In this document: positions 14,401 through 23,268 of the stretch, piece after piece
How positions within the stretch are numbered: position 1 is the stretch's first letter
Layout: every line of letters begins with the position of its first letter
Source: Rhizobium sp. Q54
Lineage (GTDB): Bacteria; Pseudomonadota; Alphaproteobacteria; Rickettsiales; UBA1997
NCBI GenBank assembly: GCA_945871805.1
Contig: CAMBXE010000012.1
Coordinates: 1-40,581 of the forward strand
Direction of reading: 5' to 3'
DNA: 40,581 nt
The notes under the pieces: generated by a model
What the model was told of the DNA's origin: nothing
The model's input: only the letters and a program-made list of their open reading frames with translations
Database searches by the model: none
Position numbers and translations under genes: made by a program

Positions 14401-17178
14401 ACCAATCAAAATCCTGATGGAGGAGGAATCGCAAATGCTTACGGCTGGTTCAATGAACTTTGTGTTACTCAAGGATTTCAGACTAAATTAAAGCGAGTTA
14501 TTGCTTACCGTGTAGATGGTGGGATCAGGGGTAAATGCATAATTGCCAGTGGCTCAACTGGCGATTGCAGCGCTGGCGGTAAAAGTCCGAATTGCCCTTG
14601 TCTCGAATATATTTCTGGAATGAGTCTTGCTGCCGGTCAAATAGATAGGAACGAAACTCCACATGAAGCTGGTTTCTGTATTAACATGCCCTTGCCTCAA
14701 CTTTGTCCGGCGATTAATCACAATCCGACATCCAATCCTAATGATCCTAATGATCCAAATTATGTCGCCACTTCACTTAATCAAGCGACCTACGGAACCA
14801 GTATTTCTCAGATAAATAGTGTAGTTCATATTTCGCATCAATACCGCACATATGGCTCAGCCTCTCCAAACATTCCGTTAGCAGGTCATGCAGAATTTCC
14901 GCAAACAATTTTTGGTTTTAATGATGCGCGAGGAGTCTGCGTGGGTTTTTGGAAGCAAGCAACCAACCCCTCTGGTAACGAAGTTCCTCCAACCGCAAGC
15001 TGTTTGAATAGCGGTGGTAATGCAGCATGGGGAGCCGTCACTAATGCCTGTATTCGTTACTCATGCGAGGCAAAAACAACATCTGGCATTCAGTCAAATG
15101 GAAGTTATCAAGGAAATTATGGCGTTTCAGAGATGGGTGAAGCTAAAGGATTAAGCAACGGTTACGCCACTTGGTCAGCAATCACATCCGCTGATTTTCC
15201 TGTAAGCGCAACAGCAGCGAGTTGCATTATTGGCTTTAAAAAAACTAGCGCCACTGCGACATTAGCCAGTCCTGAAACCAATGCTGATCACGCCGCACTT
15301 TATTCTCGCATCACTGGATACACAGGAGGCACCTTACCAACAAGACAATGTAACCAACTTGGTCAGTGGCAAGCCACTACAAATAATTGCCAAAGAATTT
15401 CTTGTTCCGCAATTAATCCTCCCAACCCATCTGGCTCGGGAGATACTACGAGTTGGGAATTATGGACAAATTCTGCCGGCGCTACTTATCCAGCTGTTAA
15501 TGCGGCCCGTAGCGCAAGTTTAACAGATGGATCAGCAGTAAAATTAGCGGCAACTTCAACGGGCACTTGTAATAATACTCTCGGCTTCTTCCAGATTGTT
15601 GGCGGGGCGGCTCCAACCAGAGTTTGCGACTATCTTGGCAATTGGGGTCCGGTACAAAATGCCTGCATTACTCAATGCGATGCGATTACTGATTCAGCCG
15701 TTGCCTCAAATACTAGTAATGGTTATGCCTACTGGCATCAGGCTGTTAACGTTCCTATTTCTGGAGAATTAGCTACTACTACTAACGGCTGTAGCGCCGC
15801 TTCCAACCCACAATTTGTTGAAAGCTCAGTATGTAAAACGAGCGGCTTCAAATCATGTGTCTCTGGTCGTATTTTATCTCCATATCCAGCTCTTAACAAT
15901 AAGTACGGAGCTGCTTACGTCTTGACTGACAGCGCTGCAAACTACATCACAACAATTCCAAATGATGTTACTGCTGACACTAGAACGCCAGTTTATCCAG
16001 AGCGCGTTTGTAAATCTGTAGTTGTGGTTGGTGGCTCAGCAAACGTTTGGACTGCAACTTCCTCATCTTGCGTAAATACCTGCCCTAGTTCTACGGATGA
16101 TCCAAGAATTAACGCCGGTAAAACAAAGCATCCAGCTAGCAGTAATGTTTCAGCCAGAGTTGGCGGCAAGGTTACAATCGATTGGCCATCTGCCTCTTTT
16201 GGCTCTTGGGCATATGTTAATTCTCCTTACGACATCACCACTCAGAATGGTTCACAATATTTTTACGGAAGAACTAATGGTTACTACTCTTTAGCCAGAT
16301 ATTGTAACGAAACTACTCACAAATGGGACGCGCCAATCACACAATGCGTTACTAATAATGGCTCGATTAAAATCGGGCCAAGCAATAGCTCTACTAATGC
16401 TTTGGCAACCTACGGCCCAGCCACCTTAGGAAGAGTCGCGGTCGGATCACAAACGGTAGCCGGAACTTGCACTGCAGGCGCTTACTCAAATACAGCGGAA
16501 AGCACTGTCGCCGCAGCCGTTACATGCTCATACAAGAACGCGACTAACAACATTGATGAAACATACTTCGACACCGGCAGCATTGCGAAATGCACGGCGA
16601 TGTGCAGAAGTAAAGGCGGGGAGACTTTCGGTAATTCAATAAATCCTTCTTTGGATACTGTGAATTATGTTTATTACCCAGCTGGCACCACTTTAAATTT
16701 GAATTGTAAAAGCGGCTTTGGCAGCACTGTACTAACTGGTACAAGTCAAGCTTCTCCTTTTGCCGACTGCGGCAGGTCACCCAATGATCGAAGTGCTAAT
16801 CGACCTTATGTGATGTGTAATGATGATGGAAATGGAACCTCTTCTTGGAGCACGACTGTTTACAATGATTGCACAGCTTGCAGGAATTGCTCTGGTGATG
16901 CTGCAGCCAATGGCTACACACTCTATTGGAGTAAGTATAACCATTACGAGTATGGTGCAGAGGACTATCACTGTACCACAATAGTTAGCTGCGCTACAAA
17001 TTGCGCCGGATCTGTTAATCACAACCAAACAGCAACATGCAGCCATTCCGATTCATGTACCACACGCAAGGCGAGCAATAGAAAAGATAAAACTTTTAAT
17101 TCAAGCGCATCTTGCACCGTAAGCTGTTTTGACGGAAAATCCAAATTTACCGCCGCAAGCTGCAGTGGTGACTGCTAG
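11452..17178 (+). CDS. Giant exported cysteine-rich protein of unknown function
   Basis: I do not recognise a family. About 1,908 aa, beginning with an N-terminal signal peptide (hydrophobic core LTVFAVLLLSIATIFLA, probable cleavage after IFSA near residue 38). About 95 cysteines (5%) are spread along the chain, which in the periplasm or outside would suggest many disulfides. The N-terminal part has repeated NC/LC pairs spaced 15-30 residues. The middle (about 360-700) is richer in glycine and aromatics. From about 1180 to 1800 at least six modules end in C-x(4-14)-W-x(6-9)-C, such as PTRQCNQLGQW and PTRVCDYLGNW, reminiscent of sushi/CCP module ends. The tail has clustered CTAC, CRNC and CSGDC. 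No transmembrane anchor is evident at the C terminus. ATG 11452 is preferred over TTG 11449. Ser, Thr, Asn and Ala content is high. A surface, adhesion or predation role is speculation. Confidence 0.8.
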   Translation: MKFLTPKTAKRITKNLTVFAVLLLSIATIFLAPQIFSATPTQDCSVVSGTAIPGDNCLYFYPLPLCKTIPSATYSIPATSILAAGTIPNHRVNCADLVDLPLCNQLTDNFVTAYPLKNCVKECSDPSFADADLAHVRGADYAVHNRDCIRFCDAPEAGVTANPGVNCVSRNCHQVTYVGTPTSGNVVPNPPTNCNLLPCNLLTPNELNEAKFSDVNTKNYHYCDTSKKCLEFTQAQLPYIVPTKTCQPHNCRVSCVPSDTDDVSIILSKGSGYVSDYQRLINYGYEVGSQSDTRCVAQSCKPIIQVSYRCTPQADSNPVIPNALCDTTGAGNACSSGYCYKTIDCNLAVNASNQNCVTGGSDGVTIGSTDDSSIDSWFYRPKPVDTALNSNGTIKDFHTNTDFTSGSVGYYVSQMRGYDWGSQAKIPFGLLGTWDLGYMHSTVFGDGIRSPGMADVPKLAARGLGYGYLCSTHGNVYNEPRTNTAYHSGYVETTFSSNDATHRLSVCLRFTNTLAFDHSCGERECSVTCAFASDDGKGCTQLCGYDRCVTLTIKDSDPFECAMSGALSTGGDTSIISGPNDAGKDCMKLYDGYMRLRAVKYGDYICTFLDLKGTLAYDPDYFDGSEKLSDGTCITGTAKNGSCTGGKNTNDAPGEDDKWRTVMRIPYIESTQAGGQPQGYLDKSGSLFPAQECIKTPHRITVPPLYNLANINNSFRIFIPPLYVLSSSTKRGGSLSSVPVSQTLGDTDFHYPEITVSFGAATQKLSLGFGKTGYEEAAAADAQGSATITTPSGYSAEVFVRKEFNAVTERPAFCLYQRIKDENGTYLNPQKIECVNRNYPEINNSATKTIFPSVDFRKMVISSDATNTYNSSKIAIQYLGSPTNNANCNSTGTSCSTALSLTNTDPTIETCDSSVENHKVCVQREECTKLNIECIQNEIDFHNAEITNQETGSFITIRNQCNLTLLPLCNAKFGIISSATATITNQNPDGGGIANAYGWFNELCVTQGFQTKLKRVIAYRVDGGIRGKCIIASGSTGDCSAGGKSPNCPCLEYISGMSLAAGQIDRNETPHEAGFCINMPLPQLCPAINHNPTSNPNDPNDPNYVATSLNQATYGTSISQINSVVHISHQYRTYGSASPNIPLAGHAEFPQTIFGFNDARGVCVGFWKQATNPSGNEVPPTASCLNSGGNAAWGAVTNACIRYSCEAKTTSGIQSNGSYQGNYGVSEMGEAKGLSNGYATWSAITSADFPVSATAASCIIGFKKTSATATLASPETNADHAALYSRITGYTGGTLPTRQCNQLGQWQATTNNCQRISCSAINPPNPSGSGDTTSWELWTNSAGATYPAVNAARSASLTDGSAVKLAATSTGTCNNTLGFFQIVGGAAPTRVCDYLGNWGPVQNACITQCDAITDSAVASNTSNGYAYWHQAVNVPISGELATTTNGCSAASNPQFVESSVCKTSGFKSCVSGRILSPYPALNNKYGAAYVLTDSAANYITTIPNDVTADTRTPVYPERVCKSVVVVGGSANVWTATSSSCVNTCPSSTDDPRINAGKTKHPASSNVSARVGGKVTIDWPSASFGSWAYVNSPYDITTQNGSQYFYGRTNGYYSLARYCNETTHKWDAPITQCVTNNGSIKIGPSNSSTNALATYGPATLGRVAVGSQTVAGTCTAGAYSNTAESTVAAAVTCSYKNATNNIDETYFDTGSIAKCTAMCRSKGGETFGNSINPSLDTVNYVYYPAGTTLNLNCKSGFGSTVLTGTSQASPFADCGRSPNDRSANRPYVMCNDDGNGTSSWSTTVYNDCTACRNCSGDAAANGYTLYWSKYNHYEYGAEDYHCTTIVSCATNCAGSVNHNQTATCSHSDSCTTRKASNRKDKTFNSSASCTVSCFDGKSKFTAASCSGDC

Positions 17179-17211
17179 TTGCGGGTAATTACTAATTTTT
17201 TAACTTTAAAT

Positions 17212-17727
17212 ATGACCCCAACGATCTCAATCATCATGGGCAGCAAATCAGATTTTGCGACTATGGAGCATGCCTGCAAAATTCTTGAGGAATTTGATGT
17301 GACTTACGAAACAAAAATTATTTCCGCCCATCGTACGCCGAAGAGGCTCTACGATTTTTGTGAATCAGCGAAAGAGCGAGGAATCAAAATAATCATCGCC
17401 GGAGCCGGTGGAGCGGCGCATCTTCCAGGAATGGTCGCTTCAATGACCGAACTTCCTGTTCTTGGTGTTCCGGTTGAAAGCCGCGCACTTAAAGGTCTCG
17501 ATTCACTTCTTTCCATCGTTCAAATGCCTGCCGGAATTCCAGTTGGATGTTTAGCAATCGGCGAAGCTGGCGCCAAAAATTCTGCACTTTTAGCAATCGC
17601 CATCCTCGCCTTATCCGACGACAAACTCGCAAAAAAATTAGAAAAATTTCGCCGGGATCAAACTGCCTCAATTCAAATTAACATTAACTCTGCTAGAGCC
17701 AAATATTCGCCAGAAAGTTATTATTGA
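17212..17727 (+). CDS. purE: N5-carboxyaminoimidazole ribonucleotide mutase
   Basis: Class I PurE of 171 aa, converting N5-CAIR to CAIR in purine synthesis. The motifs GSKSD (10-14), [18 protein letters not shown] and [22 protein letters not shown] are intact. The chosen ATG at 17212 gives [14 protein letters not shown]; a TTG 33 bp upstream is less likely. It follows the giant gene by 33 bp. purK is not in the window, although class I PurE normally works with PurK. A second, unrelated reading frame stays open through its 3' end (see the next region). Confidence 0.95.
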   Translation: MTPTISIIMGSKSDFATMEHACKILEEFDVTYETKIISAHRTPKRLYDFCESAKERGIKIIIAGAGGAAHLPGMVASMTELPVLGVPVESRALKGLDSLLSIVQMPAGIPVGCLAIGEAGAKNSALLAIAILALSDDKLAKKLEKFRRDQTASIQININSARAKYSPESYY

Positions 17728-18042
17728 TGCACTCGAGCGATCTGGGTCAAATCTTCATCTCCAAGAAAACTTCAAAGAATTAATATCTAAGCCGTTGATC
17801 GATCTTGGATGTAGCGAAGTTATGGCTTTTCTTGAAAATCACGAAGAGGGCAATCTGACTCAAAGTTCAGCTGATTCATCTGACGTAACATGCGCAACAG
17901 CGGCGCCCCTTCAAGCCGCAAGAGCGAGATCTAAGTCTTATCCATAAACCAAGCTTTGAATCTAAAAAAACCGGCCTCAAGCCTTTTCATTGCTTGCGAA
18001 AATAAGATTTTCGCAACGTTGCGAAAATCTACCTTCATCAAT
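17728..18042. other. Intergenic region with an ORF remnant and palindromes
   Basis: 315 bp between the convergent purE and dxs genes. A plus-strand frame, +1 relative to purE, stays open through the purE end to a TAA at 17945-17947. The part beyond purE reads [17 protein letters not shown] and then a Ser/Ala-rich end. The first ATG in it (17822) would give only 41 aa and a TTG at 17795 would give 50 aa. I see no family and no ribosome binding site, so it may be a decayed gene end or chance. A GATCTGGGT piece of the repeat end lies at 17739. The last 50 bp hold a three-arm palindrome. Confidence 0.4.
17994..18030. terminator. Three-arm palindrome between purE and dxs
   Basis: TTGCGAAAAT occurs at 17994-18003 and 18019-18028, with its reverse complement ATTTTCGCAA at 18007-18016 between them. 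The centre arm can pair with either neighbour. Positions 18005-18030 form a perfect 26 bp palindrome. Placed 12 bp past the dxs stop (on the minus strand) and after purE, it is a plausible bidirectional terminator; the mutually exclusive pairing is unusual. Confidence 0.55.
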
Positions 18043-19956
18043 CTAGCTCTTTGAACCATTTTCCGTGAAGAGACCGAGAACAGCAGAGACGATAGAATTA
18101 ATCCCAATCCCCGCCTCTTCTTGCATCACATCAATTTTATTTTGCTCGATGAATTTATCGGCCATTACGAGGGAGCGAAATTTGAAAGTTTTTTGATCGA
18201 GTAAGCCAAAATTCAATAAAAATTGCGTTACAACCGAACCAAATCCACCGACAGAACCTTCTTCGATTGAGATCAAAACTTCGTGATTTTTGGCGAGGTC
18301 GGTGATTAATTTTTCATCGAGAGGTTTAGCAAATCTTGCGTCGGCGATGGTTATTTTTAGGCCTTGCGATTCTTCTAAAATTTTTGCGGCGGCGAGCACG
18401 TTACTTAAAATCGCGCCGTAGGAAATGATTGCGACCTTGCTGCCTTGCTGGATCAAGCGCCCCTTCCCTATTTCTAAAATTTCATCATCAGCAAAATTTA
18501 TTTCGGCAGTTGCTTCGCCGCGAGGGAAGCGAAAAGCGGATGGGCGGTCGTTAATTGAGTTTGCGGTGTTAACCATTTTTACTAATTCTTGCCCATCGGC
18601 AGAGGCCATCAAAACAAAATCAGGCAAATTAATTAAGTAAGCGATGTCGAACGAGCCCGCATGAGTTGGGCCGTCAGCACCAACAAAACCCGCCCGATCA
18701 ATCGCAAAACGAACGGGTAATTTTTGTACGGCGACGTCGTGAATAACCTGATCGTAAGCGCGTTGCAGAAAGGTTGAATAGATTGTTGCGTAAGGCTTCA
18801 TGCCTTCTGTTGCAAGGCCTGCGGCGAATGTGACGGCATGTTGTTCAGCGATTCCGACGTCAAACATTTTCTTTGGATGAATTTTTGCGAAGACATCAAG
18901 ACCAGTGCCTGAAGGCATCGCCGCGGTAATCGCTAAAATCTTTTCATCTTTTTTTGCCAGCTCAGCGAGACGTGTGCCGAAGATTTTTGAGTAACTCGGA
19001 AATTCGGCGACTGTTTTATGCTGTACTCCCGTGCTTTGATCAAACTTAGCGACCGCATGCAATTTATCGCTGGATTGCATGGTCTCAACGTAACCTTTTC
19101 CTTTTTGCGTGACGCAGTGAATAAGAATTGGATCTGTCGATTTATCGTTACGAATATTTTCTAGAATCGGAATCAGCACGTCTAGGTTGTGACCGTCGAT
19201 CGGGCCGATGTAATAAAACCCGAGTTCCTCAAAAATATTTCCGCCCATCCACCATTCCTTCGCCGCCTTTTCTAACTTGCGGGAAAAATGCGAAAGACGG
19301 TCAGGAAGTTTTTTGGCAACGTCGCGAATTTTTAAGTAAGATTTCGATGAAGCAGCACGCGAAAAATAATGAGAGAGAGCGCCAGTTGGTGGCGCGATAG
19401 ACATGTCGTTGTCGTTCAAAATTACGATTAAACGATTGTCGTGGAAAAATTCATCTTCGAGCGCGCCCGCGTTATTTAAGGCTTCGAAGGCCATTCCGGC
19501 GGACATTGCGCCATCGCCAATCACCGCGATTACGTGCGATTTTTCTTTCTTAAATTTTTTTGCAACCGAAATGCCGAGAGCCGCAGAGATAGAAGTAGAG
19601 CTGTGTCCCGCTCCGAATGGGTCGAACTCACTTTCGGCTCTTTTGGTGAATCCAGCTAATCCTTCAGGTTGTCTAATCGTGCACATTTTTTCGCGTCGAC
19701 CTGTGAGAATTTTATGGGGATAGGCCTGATGCCCAACGTCCCAAATCAACTTGTCGTGCGGCGTGTCAAAGACGTAATGCAGCGCACAAGTCAACTCAAC
19801 AACACCCAGTCCAGCGCCTAGATGGCCACCGGTTTGCGACACTGCAGAAATTGTTTCGTAGCGCAATTCATCGGCGAGTTTTTTTATTTCTTCGCGCGAA
19901 AATTTTTTGAGATCAACGGGAAGATGAACTTGGTCAAGCAAAGGAGTCTTGCTCAT
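18043..19956 (-). CDS. dxs: 1-deoxy-D-xylulose-5-phosphate synthase
   Basis: Thiamin-diphosphate enzyme that joins pyruvate and glyceraldehyde 3-phosphate, the first step of the MEP isoprenoid pathway and also a source for pyridoxal phosphate made with PdxJ. The 637 aa length is standard. H45 (GGHLGAGL), H76 (GHQAYPHKI) and H118 (GAGHSS) are in place, with the ThDP motif GDGAMSAG (147-154) to NDNDMS (181-186). The transketolase-like domain contains [15 protein letters not shown]. Its leader is shared with a divergent MFS gene, and pdxJ follows that gene, so isoprenoid and vitamin B6 genes are neighbours. No clear Shine-Dalgarno sequence. Confidence 0.97.
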   Translation of the reverse strand: MSKTPLLDQVHLPVDLKKFSREEIKKLADELRYETISAVSQTGGHLGAGLGVVELTCALHYVFDTPHDKLIWDVGHQAYPHKILTGRREKMCTIRQPEGLAGFTKRAESEFDPFGAGHSSTSISAALGISVAKKFKKEKSHVIAVIGDGAMSAGMAFEALNNAGALEDEFFHDNRLIVILNDNDMSIAPPTGALSHYFSRAASSKSYLKIRDVAKKLPDRLSHFSRKLEKAAKEWWMGGNIFEELGFYYIGPIDGHNLDVLIPILENIRNDKSTDPILIHCVTQKGKGYVETMQSSDKLHAVAKFDQSTGVQHKTVAEFPSYSKIFGTRLAELAKKDEKILAITAAMPSGTGLDVFAKIHPKKMFDVGIAEQHAVTFAAGLATEGMKPYATIYSTFLQRAYDQVIHDVAVQKLPVRFAIDRAGFVGADGPTHAGSFDIAYLINLPDFVLMASADGQELVKMVNTANSINDRPSAFRFPRGEATAEINFADDEILEIGKGRLIQQGSKVAIISYGAILSNVLAAAKILEESQGLKITIADARFAKPLDEKLITDLAKNHEVLISIEEGSVGGFGSVVTQFLLNFGLLDQKTFKFRSLVMADKFIEQNKIDVMQEEAGIGINSIVSAVLGLFTENGSKS

Positions 19957-20021
19957 TAATTTATGATTTAGGATTAGATGCGACGAAATCTAAATCATGA
20001 ATTGTAAATCATAAATCTTAA
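19957..20021. promoter_or_regulatory. Divergent dxs/MFS leader with inverted repeats
   Basis: A 65 bp gap between divergent ATGs. ATTTATGATTTA (19959-19970) pairs perfectly with TAAATCATAAAT (20005-20016), and inside it ATGATTTAG (19963-19971) also matches CTAAATCAT (19990-19998). Both genes are preceded by AAATC/TAAATC-rich leaders without a clear Shine-Dalgarno sequence, like the gaps at 3003 and 26846. Confidence 0.5.
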
Positions 20022-21164
20022 ATGTTTCAGAGCCTAAAATTCACACGCGAGCTCAATTTTTTATTTCTCAGCATCTTGCTTTTTGCAACGGCGATGGGAA
20101 TTAATTTAGTTACTTTCCCAACCACCTTAAACAGGCACGGAGTTAGTGAGGCAGGTATCGGATTAGCTTTTACCTTGGATGCTTTTGGCGGAATTTTAAT
20201 TTCGTTTTTTTTGAGTAAAATCGTAGCACGATTGAGCATGATGAAGGCGTTACGCTTGTCGTGCCTCACTTACATCTCGATTATTTTACTAATTTATTTC
20301 TATCAAAATTTTTACCTCTGGGGCGCTCTTGCCTTTTTGATGGGCGCGATGTGGTTCGCTTATGTAATCACACGCCAATCCTGGCTTAATATACTTTTGA
20401 GAGAAGATCAGCGCGGTGTGGCGATGGGAATCTTTAGCATGTTGATTTCCGCCGGAATTGCTCTGGGGCCTGTGATTGTAAGGTTTAGCGGCGCCGAAAA
20501 TTATTTGTCATTTACGATTTCTGCAACTTTAGCCGCCCTCTCCTTCTTTTGTTTAAAGCCCCTCGGCAAGCTACCTCAAACCAAACTAGACTCGGAAAGA
20601 ATCGCCTTAAAAGAATTTTTTAAAAAAAATCCCCGAGTTTTTTTGGCGCGATTTTTTTTAGATTTTCAATCATTTTTTATTCTTACTTTCAGCGTAATTT
20701 TTGGAGTAAAAGTTGGCTTATCTTATGAGGCTGCAGGCCTTCTAATCACCGCTTACATGGCTAGCGGATTCTTTGATGTTGCAGTTGGATTTTTTCTTAA
20801 AAAATGGAGCCCTTATCAACTAATTAATTTTGGATTTTTAGGCTGCCTCTGCTGTTTTTTAACGGTAATTTTTTTCCACTCTTATGTCTTTTTACTCAGT
20901 GTTTATTTTATTTTTGGAATCTTCATCGCCTACATTTTTGTTTCAGTTTTTAAAGCCTGTAACGACGATTACCCGCAAGAAAAATTAGTTGCGGCGAATG
21001 CCACTTTTCAATTAATCGGATCTGTCGGATCGCTGTGTGGAAGCTTAGTTGGCGGACTCTTATTCAATCTTTTCGGCTCCGTTGGATTTCCAATCGCAAT
21101 CATTCTGTGCTGCATTTCTTACCTTACTTTTTTAGTCATTCATGAAAAAAAATATTCGAAATAA
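20022..21164 (+). CDS. MFS transporter
   Basis: Major facilitator superfamily permease of 380 aa, with about 11-12 hydrophobic segments visible. The MFS-type loop between segments 2 and 3 appears in degenerate form (FFLSKIVARLSMMKALRLSC), and a second-half equivalent is VGFFLKKWSPYQLINFG. No substrate can be assigned. The neighbouring genes dxs and pdxJ do not clarify it. The final 23 bp overlap the pdxJ start, so the two are cotranscribed. Confidence 0.85.
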   Translation: MFQSLKFTRELNFLFLSILLFATAMGINLVTFPTTLNRHGVSEAGIGLAFTLDAFGGILISFFLSKIVARLSMMKALRLSCLTYISIILLIYFYQNFYLWGALAFLMGAMWFAYVITRQSWLNILLREDQRGVAMGIFSMLISAGIALGPVIVRFSGAENYLSFTISATLAALSFFCLKPLGKLPQTKLDSERIALKEFFKKNPRVFLARFFLDFQSFFILTFSVIFGVKVGLSYEAAGLLITAYMASGFFDVAVGFFLKKWSPYQLINFGFLGCLCCFLTVIFFHSYVFLLSVYFIFGIFIAYIFVSVFKACNDDYPQEKLVAANATFQLIGSVGSLCGSLVGGLLFNLFGSVGFPIAIILCCISYLTFLVIHEKKYSK

Positions 21165-21870
21165 AATCAGATTAGGAGTTAATATCGATCACGTCGCAAC
21201 CATTAGAAATGCACGTGGCGGCATACATCCAGATCCAGTTGCAGCGGCAATTTTAGCGCAAAAATCTGGCGCAGATGGAATCACGATTCACTTACGCGAA
21301 GACCGTCGTCACATTCGCGACGAAGATTTACAGAGACTTAAAAAAGAAATTAAATTGCCGATTAATTTGGAAATGGCGGCAACGAAAGAGATGCTAGAAA
21401 TCGCTCTTAAAACCAAGCCTCACGCGGTTTGTATCGTGCCAGAAAAAAGACAAGAGGTGACAACAGAAGGCGGTCTTGATGTCGTAAAAAATGAAATTTT
21501 TTTATGTGAAATGATTAAAAAAATTCACGCCAAAAAAATTAAAGTTTCACTTTTTGTTGATGCCAATGAAGCGCAAATCAAAGCAGCAAAAAGAGTTGGT
21601 GCCGACATCGTTGAATTGCATACAGGGGAATTTTGTCACAAAAAAAGCGCAGCGCAAAAGAAGGAATTTTTACAAATTCTAAAATGCGCAGAAATTGCCG
21701 AGAGACTTGATCTAGAGTGTCACGCCGGACATGGTCTAGATTACAAAACTGCAGCGATGATCGCAAAAATTCCGCAAATTACTGAGCTTAACATCGGTCA
21801 CTTTATCATCGGCGAAGCCATATTTGACGGACTTTCGAAGGTGATCAAAAAAATGAAGTCTGTTATTTAG
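21142..21870 (+). CDS. pdxJ: Pyridoxine 5'-phosphate synthase
   Basis: PdxJ condenses 1-deoxyxylulose 5-phosphate with 3-amino-2-oxopropyl phosphate in the DXP-dependent vitamin B6 pathway. The 242 aa chain has the N-terminal LGVNIDHVATIRNARG, HPDPVAAA, GITIHLREDRRHI, a VELHTGEF motif and CHAGHGLDY, all family hallmarks. The ATG at 21142 overlaps the MFS end by 23 bp. Its stop overlaps the convergent ankyrin gene by 8 bp, so neither has room for its own terminator between them. Confidence 0.96.
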   Translation: MKKNIRNKIRLGVNIDHVATIRNARGGIHPDPVAAAILAQKSGADGITIHLREDRRHIRDEDLQRLKKEIKLPINLEMAATKEMLEIALKTKPHAVCIVPEKRQEVTTEGGLDVVKNEIFLCEMIKKIHAKKIKVSLFVDANEAQIKAAKRVGADIVELHTGEFCHKKSAAQKKEFLQILKCAEIAERLDLECHAGHGLDYKTAAMIAKIPQITELNIGHFIIGEAIFDGLSKVIKKMKSVI

Positions 21871-23194
21871 ACTGAGGAACGGCCGGAGCTTGGGCTGCTA
21901 CTTGCGGCTGAACTGCAGGAGCGACAACAGCAGGAGTTACAGCAGGAACCGCGGCCGCCACGGGAGTAATCGGAGCAACCGGAGTAACAACCGTAGTTGG
22001 GGCCGCCTCTACGACAGCAGGCTGTATTATTTTACTGGTCGGAGTCATTGCCGTATCATTTGTGGACTTAGCAACAACTGGCTTCTTTTTGATTACCTTA
22101 TGTTTGATTAATTTCCCTTCTGGACCGTGATTAAATTTATAAAGCGATCCTTCGATTGGCGCTGATTTTACAACTGCAATTTCTTCTGCAGGAGCAGGAG
22201 CGACAGAAGCGGGAACATCCTCTTTCGCATCTCCATCTTTCTTCTTGATCAAAACAACTTCCGCCTCGCTCGCTTCAATCTTCATCGCCTCAATTTCGTT
22301 TTTATCTTCCTTGAGCGACTTACCTTCTTCGCCAACAATAAGTTTAAATTTCTTAGCAAGAATTTCTTGTTGGGTAAGATTTTTTTGAACGGGCTTCTTT
22401 TGAGATTCAACCAGCATTGGCAACTCTTCAACCTTCAGTACTTTAACTTTTTTTCCGTCAGTTTTTAGAACAAATTTTTTGCCATTTAGCGGCTTATTAA
22501 TTTCTATAATCGGCAGATCTGACCCCGCGATTTTCTTATCTTGCTCGACCAGAAGAGCTGAAGCTAAAAAAGAGGTTTGTTTAACGCGATCAAGATAAAC
22601 GCTGATCATATCTTGCGCAGCTTTGTTCTCGTGATTTCTAGCAATCGTAAATGATTCAGTTAGCTGACTTTTTAAAAGACCGATTTCCATGAAATTAATG
22701 AAATTAAATTTCGTAAACATCGAGCTCAAACATTCGTTACAATCAGACGATGTTGCATGAAAAATTGCTGATTCACCAACCGAATTAACCGCAGCAGCTT
22801 GCGCATCTTTTGTCATTAAAAGAGCCACTACATCTTTTTTGCCAGCTAGAGCCGCACGCATTAGTGGCGTCCATCCTTCATTATCCGTAGCATTAATATT
22901 GGCGCCATTATCGATCAAAATTTTAGCGATTTCCAAATTACCTTCGCGACAAGCTAAAAGCAGAGGAGTTGCGCCGCCGATATTTTTTTGATTAACTATG
23001 TCAGCTCCAGATTTAACAAAAAATTTTACACCGCTAACATCTCCGCTTATTACCGCTGACATGAGAGAGGTAATTCCAGCAACATCTTCTTCGCTAGAAT
23101 TATAAATATTTTTGATTTGCGCATGAACCGATGGGCTAGCCAGAAGAGTGGCTCCAGAAACGGCAACGAAAAATAATCTTAGATAACGATTCAT
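21863..23194 (-). CDS. Exported ankyrin-repeat protein with Ala/Pro/Val tail
   Basis: 443 aa from ATG 23194: the signal peptide MNRYLRLFFVAVSGATLLAS...VHA is followed by about four ankyrin repeats (about 40-180; GITSLMSAVISGDVSGVKFF, GATPLLLACREGNLEIAKIL, GWTPLMRAALAGKKDVVALL). The second half is Lys/Glu-rich, and the last 70 residues are a low-complexity Ala/Pro/Val/Thr segment. Export suggests a periplasmic or envelope role; ankyrin repeats mediate protein-protein contacts. A longer frame from 23278 would hide the signal peptide and was rejected. It is 74 bp downstream of another ankyrin gene. Function is unknown. Confidence 0.8.
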   Translation of the reverse strand: MNRYLRLFFVAVSGATLLASPSVHAQIKNIYNSSEEDVAGITSLMSAVISGDVSGVKFFVKSGADIVNQKNIGGATPLLLACREGNLEIAKILIDNGANINATDNEGWTPLMRAALAGKKDVVALLMTKDAQAAAVNSVGESAIFHATSSDCNECLSSMFTKFNFINFMEIGLLKSQLTESFTIARNHENKAAQDMISVYLDRVKQTSFLASALLVEQDKKIAGSDLPIIEINKPLNGKKFVLKTDGKKVKVLKVEELPMLVESQKKPVQKNLTQQEILAKKFKLIVGEEGKSLKEDKNEIEAMKIEASEAEVVLIKKKDGDAKEDVPASVAPAPAEEIAVVKSAPIEGSLYKFNHGPEGKLIKHKVIKKKPVVAKSTNDTAMTPTSKIIQPAVVEAAPTTVVTPVAPITPVAAAVPAVTPAVVAPAVQPQVAAQAPAVPQSK

Positions 23195-23268
23195 GTTAAT
23201 TGCGTATTGAGAAAATATTATAAGGACTGCGACTAGATCTTGTAGGAAGGACTGATTTTTTTTCCAAT

